DNA of 64,000 nucleotides from Prevotellaceae bacterium HUN156 (GCA_900119285.1 FPIT01000003.1:310001-374000); one strand, 5' to 3'; shown: positions 43,396-52,750, numbered from the stretch's first letter. A program made the numbers and translations. The notes: generated from the letters alone by a model not told the origin.

Positions 43396-44901
43396 ATGGC
43401 TTATACACGTATGACTGCTGCCGAGGCTGCAGCATTGATTAAGAATGGCGAGAACATCGCCATGAGTGGTTTTACTCCTGCTGGTGTGGCTAAGGCCACC
43501 ACTAAGGAACTGGCAAAGATTGCTGTCAAGGAACATGAGGCTGGACGCGAATTTAAGGTGGGCATCTTTACCGGTGCTTCAACAGGACAGTCAACAGATG
43601 GCGACTTGGCCAACGCTCAAGCTATCAAATATCGTGCGCCTTATACTACTAACCCAGACTTCCGTAAACATGTAAACCTTGGAGAGATTCCTTACAACGA
43701 CCTGCACCTGAGCCACATGGCACAGGAATTGCGCTATGGATTCTATGGAGATGTAGATTGGGCTATCCTCGAAGTGTGTGACATCGAGGAGGTAGGCAAC
43801 GACTATCATGTATATCTGACAGCTGCAGGCGGCATCTCTCCTACTGCTGCCCGACTGGCTAAGCACGTCATACTGGAGCTGAACAGCTTCCACAATCCCA
43901 ACGCAAAGTATATTCACGACGTATATGAACCCCTCGACCCGCCTTATCGCAAGCCCATCATGATTGAGAAGGTGAGCGACCGCATCGGTGTACCTTACGT
44001 GTCAATACCTAAGGACAAGGTGGTAGGCGTGGTAGAATGCAACATACCTGACGAGGCTCGCGCCTTCAAAGATAGTGACCCTGTCACAGAGAAGATTGGT
44101 CATCTTACTGCCGAGTTCTTGGTCAATGAGATGCACCAAGGACGAATACCCAAGGAGTTCCTGCCTTTGCAGAGTGGTGTAGGCTCTACAGCTAACGCTA
44201 TTCTGGGTGCATTAGGCTCAGACAAGTCTGTGCCCGACTTCAACATCTATACCGAGGTTATCCAGAACTCTGTCATCGAGATGATGCTCAATGGTCGTGT
44301 AAAGGATGCTTCAGCCTGCTCACTGACTGTCTCCAACGAATGCCTGATGCAGGTATACGATAATATGGACTATATGAAGCAGCACCTGACACTGCGTCAG
44401 AGTGAAATCAGTAACTCACCAGAGGTTATCCGCCGACTAGGGGTAATTGCTATCAACACTGCCATCGAGGCCGACCTCTATGGCAATGTAAACTCTACAC
44501 ATATCAGCGGTGTGAAGATGATGAATGGTATCGGTGGTTCGGGCGACTTCATCCGTAATGCATACCTCTCTATCTTCACTTGCCCATCAGTTGCTAAGGG
44601 CGGTGTCATCTCAAGCATCGTTCCCTTCGTAAGTCATCAGGACTCTTCTGAGCATGATGTGAACATCATCGTTACAGAACAGGGAGTTGCCGACCTGCGC
44701 GGCAAGTCACCAGCTCAGCGTGCAGAGTGCATCATCGAGAACTGTGCTCACCCCGACTATAAGCAGTTGCTGTGGGACTACCTAAAGATTGCCAAGATGG
44801 GACAAACACGCCACAACCTGACAGCAGCCTTCGCCATGCACGACACTCTGGCTCGCAAGGGTGATATGCACCTGACCGACTTTGCTGAATACGTGAAATA
44901 A
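43396..44901 (+). CDS. Acetyl-CoA hydrolase/transferase family CoA transferase (succinyl-CoA : acetate or propionate type)
   Basis: The 501-residue protein carries both domains of class I CoA transferases of the acetyl-CoA hydrolase/transferase family. The catalytic Glu lies in NIYTEVIQN (Glu287), the CoA-binding loop in SGVGSTANAILGALG, and the C-terminal part has IGGSGDFIRNAYLSIF and IIVTEQGVADLRGKSP. These enzymes move CoA from succinyl-CoA or acetyl-CoA to other short acids. In a propionate- and succinate-producing Bacteroidota the likely role is to release acetate or propionate while keeping CoA. Acid preference cannot be read from the sequence. Confidence 0.92.
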   Translation: MAYTRMTAAEAAALIKNGENIAMSGFTPAGVAKATTKELAKIAVKEHEAGREFKVGIFTGASTGQSTDGDLANAQAIKYRAPYTTNPDFRKHVNLGEIPYNDLHLSHMAQELRYGFYGDVDWAILEVCDIEEVGNDYHVYLTAAGGISPTAARLAKHVILELNSFHNPNAKYIHDVYEPLDPPYRKPIMIEKVSDRIGVPYVSIPKDKVVGVVECNIPDEARAFKDSDPVTEKIGHLTAEFLVNEMHQGRIPKEFLPLQSGVGSTANAILGALGSDKSVPDFNIYTEVIQNSVIEMMLNGRVKDASACSLTVSNECLMQVYDNMDYMKQHLTLRQSEISNSPEVIRRLGVIAINTAIEADLYGNVNSTHISGVKMMNGIGGSGDFIRNAYLSIFTCPSVAKGGVISSIVPFVSHQDSSEHDVNIIVTEQGVADLRGKSPAQRAECIIENCAHPDYKQLLWDYLKIAKMGQTRHNLTAAFAMHDTLARKGDMHLTDFAEYVK

Positions 44902-44938
44902 CAAGAAATACATACGATACAATCTTAAAGAAAACACT

Positions 44939-45706
44939 ATGAAAGTAAAAACAACAATGCTGGCACTGGCTACGATGACCATGCTTGCCAGCGGATGTCA
45001 GTCGCACTACGAGGTAGCATCTGTGCAGCGTTCACGCATCTTGGTGGACGCCCGCTATGATGCTAACCCCGACGAGCAGGCTGCCGAATTCCTGAAGCCA
45101 TACAAGCACGTGGTAGATTCTATCATGGGACCCGTGGTGGGACGCTCGGCAAAGTATATGACGGCACAGCGCCCAGAGGGAGAACTGTCAAACCTCTTGG
45201 CAGACATCTTGGTATGGGCTGCTAAGGACTATGGCGAGAAGGTGGACTTTGGCGTATATAACATGGGAGGCGTACGTGCCGACCTGCCCAAGGGTACAGT
45301 AACCTATGGCGATGTGCTCGACATTGCACCCTTTGAAAACAAGATAGCTTTTGGTACGATGACAGGTGCCGAAGTACTGGAACTGTTTGGTCAGATGGCT
45401 GCTGTAGGCGGCGAGGGTGTGAGCCACTCGGTGCGTATGGTAATCACCAAGGATGGCAAACTGGAGAGTGCTACCATCAACGGCGAAGCGATAGACCCTG
45501 CCAAGGAGTATCGCCTGACCACCATCGACTACCTGCTGGGTGGTACAGACAAGATGGAGGCCATGAAGAAGTGCCGCAACGTGAATGCACCTAAGGATGC
45601 CTCAAATAATTCGCGCTTTATCATCATGAACTACTTCCGCGACATGCTGAAGCAGGGCAAGGAGGTGAATGCCGAGATTGAGGGACGAGTAACAATAAAG
45701 AAGTAA
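44939..45706 (+). CDS. 5'-nucleotidase C-terminal (substrate-binding) domain lipoprotein
   Basis: The 255-residue protein has a lipoprotein signal with Cys20 after MLASG. The body corresponds to the C-terminal domain of UshA-type 5'-nucleotidases: GRSAKYMTAQRPEGELSNLL, DFGVYNMGGVRADLPKG, VTYGDVLDIAPFENKI, YRLTTIDYLLGG. That domain holds the nucleoside-binding pocket. The catalytic domain is encoded by the next gene, 12 bp on. The two halves are thus separate proteins, here with the C-terminal half first. They should work as a pair in the periplasm to salvage nucleosides and phosphate. Confidence 0.9.
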   Translation: MKVKTTMLALATMTMLASGCQSHYEVASVQRSRILVDARYDANPDEQAAEFLKPYKHVVDSIMGPVVGRSAKYMTAQRPEGELSNLLADILVWAAKDYGEKVDFGVYNMGGVRADLPKGTVTYGDVLDIAPFENKIAFGTMTGAEVLELFGQMAAVGGEGVSHSVRMVITKDGKLESATINGEAIDPAKEYRLTTIDYLLGGTDKMEAMKKCRNVNAPKDASNNSRFIIMNYFRDMLKQGKEVNAEIEGRVTIKK

Positions 45707-45718
45707 AGACGAAGAACT

Positions 45719-46561
45719 ATGAAAGCAAGATATTTTCTCGTAATAGCAATGGCTCTGTTCGCATTGTCTGGACAAGCCAAGAAGCATAAGCAGCTCGTGA
45801 TTCTGCATACCAACGATACGCACTCTACCATATTCCCTCTAAACACGGAGTTCCCTGATACGATGAAGGCAGGACGCGGAGGATTCTTGCGTCGTATCGC
45901 CATGTTGAAAGAGGAGCGAAAGAAGCATCCCGACCTGCTCTACTTTGATAGTGGCGACTTTAGTCAGGGCTCGGGCTACTATACGCTGTTTAAGGGTGAT
46001 GCCGAGATAGGACTGATGAACCAGATGGGCCTCGACGCCTCTACCATCGGTAACCATGAGTTCGACTTCGGACTAGAGAACATGGCACGCATCTTTAAGA
46101 TGGCAAACTTCCCCATCCTTTGTGCCAACTACGACTTCACGGGTACACCGGTAGAGGGACTGACAAAGCCTTGGATTATCATCAAGCGCAACGGCGTGAA
46201 GATTGGTGTATTTGCCGTATGTCCGAAACTGAAAGGACTGGTTAGCGATAAGAATTGTCTGGGTGTTAGATATCTCGACCCTGCAAAGGTAGCGCTGAAG
46301 ACTGCCACCATGCTGAAGAAGGAGAAGAAATGTGATGTGGTTATCTGCATCTCACACCTTGGCTGGGAGAGCAATCGTGGAGAGGACGACCTGTATATGA
46401 TACAGAACTCACGTAACATCGACCTCGTGTTGGGTGGACATACCCATACTTATATGCCCACGTTGGAGTACGAAAAGAACCTAGACGGCAAGCCTATACC
46501 TGTAGACCAGAATGGTAAGCATGCCATCTTCGTTGGTAAGATGGTGATAGACCTGAAATGA
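45719..46561 (+). CDS. 5'-nucleotidase catalytic (metallophosphoesterase) domain protein
   Basis: The 280-residue exported protein (signal peptide to about residue 20, SGQA/KK) has the two-metal phosphoesterase motifs HTNDTHS (30-36), DSGDFSQG, TIGNHEFDFG, ISHLGWES and LVLGGHTHTY, all in normal order. It stops right after the catalytic domain and lacks the C-terminal domain, which is encoded by the gene before it. It is soluble, in contrast to its lipoprotein partner. Its stop overlaps the next start in ATGA, so three genes form one unit. Enzymes of the family hydrolyse 5'-nucleotides and sometimes UDP-sugars. Confidence 0.93.
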   Translation: MKARYFLVIAMALFALSGQAKKHKQLVILHTNDTHSTIFPLNTEFPDTMKAGRGGFLRRIAMLKEERKKHPDLLYFDSGDFSQGSGYYTLFKGDAEIGLMNQMGLDASTIGNHEFDFGLENMARIFKMANFPILCANYDFTGTPVEGLTKPWIIIKRNGVKIGVFAVCPKLKGLVSDKNCLGVRYLDPAKVALKTATMLKKEKKCDVVICISHLGWESNRGEDDLYMIQNSRNIDLVLGGHTHTYMPTLEYEKNLDGKPIPVDQNGKHAIFVGKMVIDLK

Positions 46562-47367
46562 ATAGACCTCTTGTTTCATACCTCCTCTTGTTAGTCAGCA
46601 TGCTGATGCCTGTGCACTTAGTGGCACAGACGGAGACTGATGCCACCAAGCTGTCGGGTATGAACAGAGAAGTGACCTCTGTGGATGTCACGAAATCGTT
46701 GTTGTCGGATTCTATGAGTTTCCGCACGGAGATGGCGTATCCCAACATATCAATGCCCAAAGTTCCTACCTTGCAGAGCTATACTCAACTCACCAAGCAG
46801 GGTGGTACTGGGTTTGCATTATGGAAAGGAGCAAGTCTGGGATTCTTTGGAGCCACAGATCAGAAGCCTGGACTGATGACTACGGAGACAGGTATGATGA
46901 CACTGAATCAGAACCTTGGTCGATGGCACTTTACGGCATCGGGTACAGTCAACAAATACTGGATGCCTTGGCAGCATACACTTTCTACGCAGTATGGCTT
47001 TGGCGGAACGGTTGGCTATCAGTTGAACAATGCTGTTTCTCTTAATGCCTTCGGCTATTATTATGCCAACCAACTGACGGTGGGACCAGCTATGAGTCCT
47101 TATGTTAATTCCACAACATATGGAGGCTATGCAGATATACGCTTCAACAAGACATTTGGTACTAATCTCGGTGTGCGCCGTTATGTCAATCCTATGACGG
47201 GAAAGTGGACCACAGAACCTATCGTCAACCCATACATAAAACTTGGTGACAGCAAGATAGAATTTCCTCTCGGTAGTATTCTGAAAGCCTTTGTTTGGGG
47301 CAACGAAAACAATCCTCGCCAGTTCCGTCCTCATCCCATGAGCCATCCAGAAGTTAGAAAGAGGTAA
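46558..47367 (+). CDS. Secreted, probably outer-membrane barrel protein of unknown function
   Basis: The 269-residue protein has a signal peptide ending near LVAQ (23). From residue 75 it shows alternating hydrophobic/aromatic strands with turns (GASLGFFGATDQKPG, WHFTASGTVNKYWMPW, YGFGGTVGYQLNNAVSLNAFGYYYANQ, ADIRFNKTFGTNLGVR). These fit a small outer-membrane barrel. The 35 residues at the end are polar and basic. No family was recognised. It starts in an ATGA overlap with the 5'-nucleotidase gene, so it could help nucleotide or nucleoside passage; this is inference. Confidence 0.7.
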   Translation: MNRPLVSYLLLLVSMLMPVHLVAQTETDATKLSGMNREVTSVDVTKSLLSDSMSFRTEMAYPNISMPKVPTLQSYTQLTKQGGTGFALWKGASLGFFGATDQKPGLMTTETGMMTLNQNLGRWHFTASGTVNKYWMPWQHTLSTQYGFGGTVGYQLNNAVSLNAFGYYYANQLTVGPAMSPYVNSTTYGGYADIRFNKTFGTNLGVRRYVNPMTGKWTTEPIVNPYIKLGDSKIEFPLGSILKAFVWGNENNPRQFRPHPMSHPEVRKR

Positions 47368-47466
47368 TACCCATTGGTGTTATTCTTCCTTCCCTATTTC
47401 TCAAAGCCTTTTCGTAGAGGAATCAAAAGCTGCCTTGGTGTTTTACTACTGACTCAGCTCAGAGGT

Positions 47467-47500
47467 AGCTGTATTCAGAGCTGGCTTAGCTGTATTTCTC
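47467..47500. repeat. Pair of AGCTGTATT units
   Basis: AGCTGTATT at 47467 and 47488 (21 bp apart) with GGCTTAGCTGTATT as in array E. It lies 55 bp upstream of array D. Sequence between holds no supported feature. Confidence 0.6.
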
Positions 47501-47554
47501 GGATTCTATTAATGATTTCCTAAAAACATGTAAACATCTGAGAATATCCTAATA

Positions 47555-47642
47555 GTTTGATGACATTATTCGAGGAGAATTTACGCATAATTCTCATTGA
47601 ATTTACGCATAATTCGATGCGAATTTAGGCTTCAAACTAATC
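47555..47642. repeat. Array D: four tandem 22-bp units
   Basis: Units start at 47555, 47577, 47599 and 47621. The last two are exact reverse complements of the first two units of array B (17476-17497 and 17454-17475). The first unit (GTTTGATGACATTATTCGAG) is the form seen in arrays A and C. The rest of the 391-bp spacer (47368-47758) shows no gene. Confidence 0.85.
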
Positions 47643-47758
47643 GAGGGTAACATTGCCGTAACTTCAGGGCATCGTATGTTACGGCAACGAAGCCTTGAAA
47701 CGTAACCTACGTTTCTACGAAAAGAGTTTTGTGCAAAAACTATTTTGTAATGTATCTC

Positions 47759-48505
47759 TTACTCAAAATAGAAAGTGAGCACTACCATCTTAGATTGGGC
47801 TCCACAAACACTGTTGGCATAGGCCTTGAGATTGCTGTCGCGCAGCTCGTTGACATGGTCTTTGTCGAGCACGTCGCCTAAGCCAAAGCAGAACTTAAGC
47901 TCTGGGATGAGCTTGAAGAAGGGGAGATAGAAATCGCAGCCCATACCTACTTCAAGCATGGTGCTGAAGCGCTTGACGTGAATCATATCTTGATCGCTGT
48001 TTGTCAGATTCATCATGCCGTTGACACCTGCCATAATGTATGGACGGTAGTTGTTCCAACGGGGAGCGGCAAACTTGAGGTCGATAGGTAATGAGATATA
48101 GGTATTCTTCATGTCCTGCGTCTTCTTGATGGGATTACCCTTCTCGTCGAGCTGGTTCATGTTGAGCAGCGTGAGATGCTTGGCACCAAAGTGCATGGTA
48201 GGGGTGACGCGCAGCGAGAAATGATTAGACAGGCGCAACTCGCCCAATACACCAACGGAGAAGCCTGCTGCCCATCTGTCGGCATCACACAGGAGGTATT
48301 GCTGCTGCATGTCGCCATTCTCATCGGGCATCTGGAAAGGACCGGTCTGATCGAATTCAAGGTCTTGAAGATGCAATCCAATCAGAATGCCAAAGTGCAT
48401 GGGGCGCAAGTCAATGTATGGCTTGTACTGCACCTGACGGTCTTGTTGGGCAATAGCCAACAGGCTGCAAAGGGCGAAGAGTATAGTGATAAAATGTCGT
48501 TTCAT
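47759..48505 (-). CDS. porT: PorT-family outer-membrane protein (type IX secretion component)
   Basis: The start at 48505 gives a signal peptide (MKRHFITILFALCSLLAIAQ) and 248 residues. The frame is open for 25 further codons, but without a signal. The body is an eight-strand-like barrel: MHFGILIGLHLQDLEFDQTG, WAAGFSVGVLGELRLSNHFSLRVTP, FGAKHLTLLN, TYISLPIDLKF, RPYIMAGVNG, VGMGCDFYLPFFKLIPELKFCFGL. Size and pattern match PorT (SprT) of Porphyromonas and Prevotella, an outer-membrane protein needed for Por secretion. The tails on three other proteins in this window would be its substrates. PorT is the best fit, although other small barrels cannot be fully excluded. Confidence 0.75.
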   Translation of the reverse strand: MKRHFITILFALCSLLAIAQQDRQVQYKPYIDLRPMHFGILIGLHLQDLEFDQTGPFQMPDENGDMQQQYLLCDADRWAAGFSVGVLGELRLSNHFSLRVTPTMHFGAKHLTLLNMNQLDEKGNPIKKTQDMKNTYISLPIDLKFAAPRWNNYRPYIMAGVNGMMNLTNSDQDMIHVKRFSTMLEVGMGCDFYLPFFKLIPELKFCFGLGDVLDKDHVNELRDSNLKAYANSVCGAQSKMVVLTFYFE

Positions 48506-48577
48506 ACGTATAACTAATAACGCACAGACTTTATGTTTTATTATTTCGACTATGTATAAATTATAAAAATAACTACC

Positions 48578-48615
48578 CAAAACTAGGTATTATTCGGAAA
48601 AAATATCTACCTTTG
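48578..48615. promoter_or_regulatory. Divergent -7 elements for PorT (minus) and ferredoxin (plus)
   Basis: TAGTTTTG lies on the minus strand at 48585-48578 and TACCTTTG on the plus strand at 48608-48615. Neither has a clear TTTG box at the right distance. Confidence 0.6.
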
Positions 48616-48663
48616 CATCACTAATATTCATTAATTTATTATTAAACTAAACAAATAAAGATT

Positions 48664-48831
48664 ATGGCATACGTAATTGGTCCTGATTGTATCGCATGCG
48701 GTACATGTATCGATGAGTGCCCTGCAGGTGCAATCTCTGAGGGTGAGAAGTATTCTATCAACCCCGATGTGTGCACTGAGTGTGGCACATGCGCTGACGT
48801 TTGTCCGTCAGAGGCTATCACCCTTGGATAA
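48664..48831 (+). CDS. Small 2[4Fe-4S] ferredoxin
   Basis: This 55-residue protein carries two complete cluster motifs: CIACGTCIDECP (Cys9, 12, 15, 19) and CTECGTCADVCP (Cys37, 40, 43, 47). This is the clostridial-type bacterial ferredoxin, complete from MAYVIGPD to AITLG. It is a cytoplasmic carrier of low-potential electrons for enzymes such as pyruvate:ferredoxin oxidoreductase or hydrogenase. The gene is separate from its neighbours, with its own -7 box TACCTTTG 49 bp upstream. The GH3 gene starts 86 bp later. Confidence 0.97.
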   Translation: MAYVIGPDCIACGTCIDECPAGAISEGEKYSINPDVCTECGTCADVCPSEAITLG

Positions 48832-48917
48832 GGATTAGCTTAAATTTTATGTGGTTAAAACAATGGGTGGGTTGTCCGTCAGGACTATCCACTCATTTCA
48901 TTTCCAAAAGGATACAG

Positions 48918-51179
48918 ATGAGAAAACAATGGTTAATGATGGCACTGCTGTTGGTAACACTGGCAGCCAGTGCACAGAAGAAAGACATGAGGACGTTTGT
49001 GGACGACCTGATGGCTCGTATGACATTGGAAGAAAAGATTGGTCAGCTGAACCTTCAGGTGGCTGGTGACATCACTACGGGTGCTGCTCAGGATACGGAG
49101 GTGGCCCAGCTGATAGCTAAAGGGCAGTTGGGTGGAGTTTTCAACCTGAAGGGTGTTGATAAGATTCGTGCCTTGCAGGAGATAGCTGTGAAGAAGTCGC
49201 GCCTGGGTATTCCGCTCTTAGTGGGTATGGACGTGATTCATGGCTATGAGACTATCTTCCCGATACCTCTGGCATTGTCGTGCTCATGGGATATCGCTGC
49301 TGTAGAGCAGGCGGCTCGTATTGCGGCTGTAGAGGCTTCTGCTGATGGCATCAACTGGTTCTTCTCGCCCATGGTGGATATTGCCCTCGATGCTCGTTGG
49401 GGACGTGTGGCAGAAGGTAATGGTGAGGATCCGTTCTTGGGTGCAGAGATGAGTAAGGCTTATGTTCGTGGCTATCAGGGCTCGGCACCGATGTCTAATC
49501 AGCAGGTGTTGGCATGCGTAAAGCATTATGCGCTGTATGGCGCGGTAGAGGCTGGACGTGATTATAATACGGTGGATATGAGTCATCTGCGAATGTATAA
49601 CCAATATTTCCCTCCTTATAAGGCTGCTGCAGAGGCTGGAGCGGGTAGCTTCATGTCATCTTTCAACTTGGTTGACGGACAGCATGCTACGGCTAACCGC
49701 TGGCTGTTGACGGACGTGCTGCGCAAGGAATGGAAGTGGGATGGCTTTGTAGTGACAGACTATGGCTCTATTCAGGAGATGGGTGTTCATGGCTTTGGTG
49801 ACCTGAAGCACAACTCGGCACTGGCGCTGAAGGCTGGTACGGATATGGATATGTGCTCCAGAGGTTTTCTGAACACGCTGGCTGCATCTGCAAAAGATGG
49901 TAGCGTGAGCATGGCAGATATCGACTTGGCTTGTCGCCGTATCCTGGAGGCAAAATATAAGTTAGGACTCTTTGATGACCCTTATCGCTATCTGGATCCC
50001 AAGCGTCGTAGTCGTGACATCTTTACGGATGCTCATCGCAAGGTGGCTCGCCAGTTGGCTCCTGAGACCTTCGTACTGTTGAAGAACAACTCATTGTTGC
50101 CATTAAAGAAGGAGGGTAGGATAGCACTGATTGGTCCTTTGGCTAACGACCGCAAGAATGTTTCAGGTACATGGACTGTTGCCTATACGCCAGAGCGCTA
50201 TGCTACGATAAAGGAGAGTATGGAGCGAGCCTTGAAGGGTAAGGCACAGTTGCTCTATGCTCAGGGATGTAACCTTATGCGTGATGCTGCTCAACAGAGG
50301 GCTGCAGAGTTTGGCAAGAACATTGACCGTGTGGATGATGTGAAGGCTAAGGCTGAGGCACTGGCAGTAGCTAAGCAGGCTGACGTCATTGTTTGTACGA
50401 TGGGTGAGTGCTCAGAGTTTTCTGGTGAGAGTTCGAGCCGTGCTACCTTAGAATTGCCTGACGTGCAGCGTGAACTGCTGGAAGAGCTCTGCCAGCTGGG
50501 TAAGCCTGTGGTGCTGCTCAACTTCTCTGGTCGTCCTACAGTGCTGACATGGGAACAGGAGCATGTGGATGCCATCATGAATGTATGGTTTGCTGGTTCG
50601 GAGATGGGCGATGCTGTTAGCGATGTGCTCTTTGGTGAGGTGGCTCCCAGTGGTAAGCTGACAGTAACCATGCCTCGCGCCTTAGGACAGGTACCTATTT
50701 ATTATAATCATCTGAATACCGGTCGTCCGGTAGAGGAGGGTGCCACCAGCTATCGCAAGTATGCCAGCAACTACATAGAGGTGCGTAACGACCCGCTCTA
50801 TCCCTTTGGATATGGATTGACCTATACCACCTTCAACTATAGCGACATTACGCTCAACAGCAAGAAAATGGCTGCTGACGGCAGTGTGGAGGCTTCTGTT
50901 ACGGTGACGAACACAGGTAGTCGTGAGGGCGATGAGGTGGTGCAGTTGTATATTCGTGACCTTGCTGCCTCTATTGCACGTCCTGTGAAGGAACTGAAGG
51001 GCTTCCAGCGCATTCATCTGAAGGCGGGTGAATCGAAGCAGGTTAGCTTTACGATTACTCGCGACCAGCTGAGTTTCTATAACCAAGAACTGAAGTATGT
51101 CTGTGAGCCTGGTGACTTTGATATTATGATAGGTTCTGACAGTCAGCATGTGAAAGCTGCACGACTGACTGTAGAGTAG
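48918..51179 (+). CDS. Glycoside hydrolase family 3 beta-glucosidase-type enzyme
   Basis: The start at 48918 begins a signal peptide (MRKQWLMMALLLVTLAASAQ); the frame upstream overlaps the ferredoxin. The 753-residue protein has the GH3 barrel with GMDVIHGYETIFPIPL, RWGRVAEGNGEDPFLG, VKHYALYG and GFVVTDYGSIQEM (nucleophile Asp281). The second domain has ECSEFSGESSSRA (acid/base Glu504), and a C-terminal fibronectin-III-like domain follows (VTVTNTGSREGDEVVQLYIRD in adjoining stretches). It resembles BglX in order and length. It should release glucose, or a similar sugar, from beta-linked oligosaccharides in the periplasm. No linked SusCD was seen here. Confidence 0.95.
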   Translation: MRKQWLMMALLLVTLAASAQKKDMRTFVDDLMARMTLEEKIGQLNLQVAGDITTGAAQDTEVAQLIAKGQLGGVFNLKGVDKIRALQEIAVKKSRLGIPLLVGMDVIHGYETIFPIPLALSCSWDIAAVEQAARIAAVEASADGINWFFSPMVDIALDARWGRVAEGNGEDPFLGAEMSKAYVRGYQGSAPMSNQQVLACVKHYALYGAVEAGRDYNTVDMSHLRMYNQYFPPYKAAAEAGAGSFMSSFNLVDGQHATANRWLLTDVLRKEWKWDGFVVTDYGSIQEMGVHGFGDLKHNSALALKAGTDMDMCSRGFLNTLAASAKDGSVSMADIDLACRRILEAKYKLGLFDDPYRYLDPKRRSRDIFTDAHRKVARQLAPETFVLLKNNSLLPLKKEGRIALIGPLANDRKNVSGTWTVAYTPERYATIKESMERALKGKAQLLYAQGCNLMRDAAQQRAAEFGKNIDRVDDVKAKAEALAVAKQADVIVCTMGECSEFSGESSSRATLELPDVQRELLEELCQLGKPVVLLNFSGRPTVLTWEQEHVDAIMNVWFAGSEMGDAVSDVLFGEVAPSGKLTVTMPRALGQVPIYYNHLNTGRPVEEGATSYRKYASNYIEVRNDPLYPFGYGLTYTTFNYSDITLNSKKMAADGSVEASVTVTNTGSREGDEVVQLYIRDLAASIARPVKELKGFQRIHLKAGESKQVSFTITRDQLSFYNQELKYVCEPGDFDIMIGSDSQHVKAARLTVE

Positions 51180-51203
51180 TCTGCTGCTGAGACAAACGGA
51201 AAC

Positions 51204-51236
51204 AAAAAAGCTCTCCCCAATCGGGAGAGCTTTTTT
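51204..51236. terminator. Bidirectional terminator between GH3 and TPR genes
   Basis: AAAAAAGCTCTCCC (51204-51217) pairs perfectly with GGGAGAGCTTTTTT (51223-51236), with a 5-base loop. It serves the converging GH3 and ExbB-TPR transcripts. Confidence 0.92.
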
Positions 51237-51255
51237 GTATGATATGCTACTTGTA

Positions 51256-52686
51256 TTATTTGATACCCAATACCTGCTTAGCAATCTCGTTGTTAGGATC
51301 GAGGACAATCAGCTTCTGAGCATATTCCTTGGCTGTATCCTTGTTGTCCATAATAACGAAGTAGTAAGAGATGAGGTAGCGATAAGCCTCAGTCAGACGA
51401 GCCTTATCAGCAGCATCCTTATTCTCCTTGTCGCCAACGAGCTGGTCGAGCTTCTCATAGAAAGGCTTAGCCAAACCCTTCTTCTGGTCAGGATCCATAT
51501 AAGAGTTTACACGGGCACGCATGAAGGTTGAATACTCTACAGCATCCTGGAACTTAGCCTCCAGATCCTGATAGGTCTTATCAGCCAGCATGAAGCACTC
51601 TGTCTGCTCTTCCTTAGTCTGCTTCTTGTTAGCATTCTGCAGGTGGAGCTGAGCAAGACCGGCGATGTCGTTGGCAGAAGCCTTCTCAACAGTGTTCAGA
51701 TACTCCTGATAGTTCTTGATAGCGTTGGGATAGTCTTCCTGAGCCTTGTAAGCCTCAGACAACTGCTTGATAACACCGGCACGCTTAGCCTTGTTGTCCA
51801 TGTCGTCCTGCTGCAAAGCCTTGTTATACATCTCGATGGCCTTGTCAAACTGCTTAGCACCACTGAGTGCGTTGCCATAGTAGGTGTAGTCGTAGTAAGA
51901 GAACTTAGCTGAGTCTGACTTGTGGAACAGAGCGTCAGCATAACCCAGCGCCTCGTCATACTTCTTCAGCTCAGTGCCATTGAAGAAGGCAAGACGATTG
52001 AAGGCAGCGTGACGAGGTCTCTTGCGCAGACCAAACTTGGCAATCTCAAAGCTCTTGTCATACTTCTGCTTGAAGAAAGCAGTCATAGCGTAGTCGCTCA
52101 GGTCGCGGTCTTCCATCTTCTCCTTGTCGCCCTTGTCGTAAGCACGCAGAGCAGCATCAAAGTCGTTAGACATATAGTAGATACGACCAATCATAGCGTC
52201 AACGGGAAGGTCGGGGCGCTGCTGCTTCAGCTCTTCGAGCTTGCTGACTGCACCACGTGGACTAATCTTGCGATATACATTAGCATACTTGTAGTAAGCC
52301 TCAGGGTTCTTGGGGTCTACATAGATAGCCTGCTCATACTGAGTGGCAGCCTGTCCGCCATCTTCACCAAGAGCAGCGATATCACCCAAAAGGATGAAAG
52401 CAGGAGCACACTGGTTCTTAGCTGCTGCAAGGGCATGCATAGCATAAGCCTTAGCATTAGCGGTGTCCTTTACTGCATAGAACTCACGTCCGAAGGCAAC
52501 CAGATTGATAGCATTCTTCTTATTAGCTTTGTAGAAGGGCTTCATCTGCTTGTCCAGATCAGCGGGTTTACTACTAATAATGTTCTTTACGGCGTCAATA
52601 TCGGCAGTGGTGCCAGTCTGAGCCATAGCGTTAGCGCTGTAACCAGCGGTAAGCGCTGCGATGAATAGATATTTAATTGTCTTCAT
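51256..52686 (-). CDS. Tetratricopeptide-repeat periplasmic protein
   Basis: The 476-residue protein has a signal peptide ending AMAQ (23). Helical TPR units run from about residue 60 to 380 (YALHALAAAKNQ, ATQYEQAIYVDPKNPEAYYKYANVYR, FDKAIEMYNKALQQDD, YPNAIKNYQEYLN), and a last unit lies at the end (AKEYAQKLIVLDPNNEIAKQVLG). TPR proteins are scaffolds. It is the last gene of the run exbB-exbD-exbD-tonB-pstS-like-TPR, and it is separated from the PstS-like gene by 64 bp. A role in assembling or sensing the energy-transducing complex is likely but inferred. Confidence 0.88.
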   Translation of the reverse strand: MKTIKYLFIAALTAGYSANAMAQTGTTADIDAVKNIISSKPADLDKQMKPFYKANKKNAINLVAFGREFYAVKDTANAKAYAMHALAAAKNQCAPAFILLGDIAALGEDGGQAATQYEQAIYVDPKNPEAYYKYANVYRKISPRGAVSKLEELKQQRPDLPVDAMIGRIYYMSNDFDAALRAYDKGDKEKMEDRDLSDYAMTAFFKQKYDKSFEIAKFGLRKRPRHAAFNRLAFFNGTELKKYDEALGYADALFHKSDSAKFSYYDYTYYGNALSGAKQFDKAIEMYNKALQQDDMDNKAKRAGVIKQLSEAYKAQEDYPNAIKNYQEYLNTVEKASANDIAGLAQLHLQNANKKQTKEEQTECFMLADKTYQDLEAKFQDAVEYSTFMRARVNSYMDPDQKKGLAKPFYEKLDQLVGDKENKDAADKARLTEAYRYLISYYFVIMDNKDTAKEYAQKLIVLDPNNEIAKQVLGIK

Positions 52687-52750
52687 AATTCTTTTGTTTT
52701 AAGTGTTATCTCAGTTATATGACGTATAGAACGTGGAAATGTTTATTTTA

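Noticed and set aside
51922..52668. 248-codon plus-strand frame in the TPR gene
   Set aside because: Antisense shadow; Ser/Leu-rich without signal or motif.
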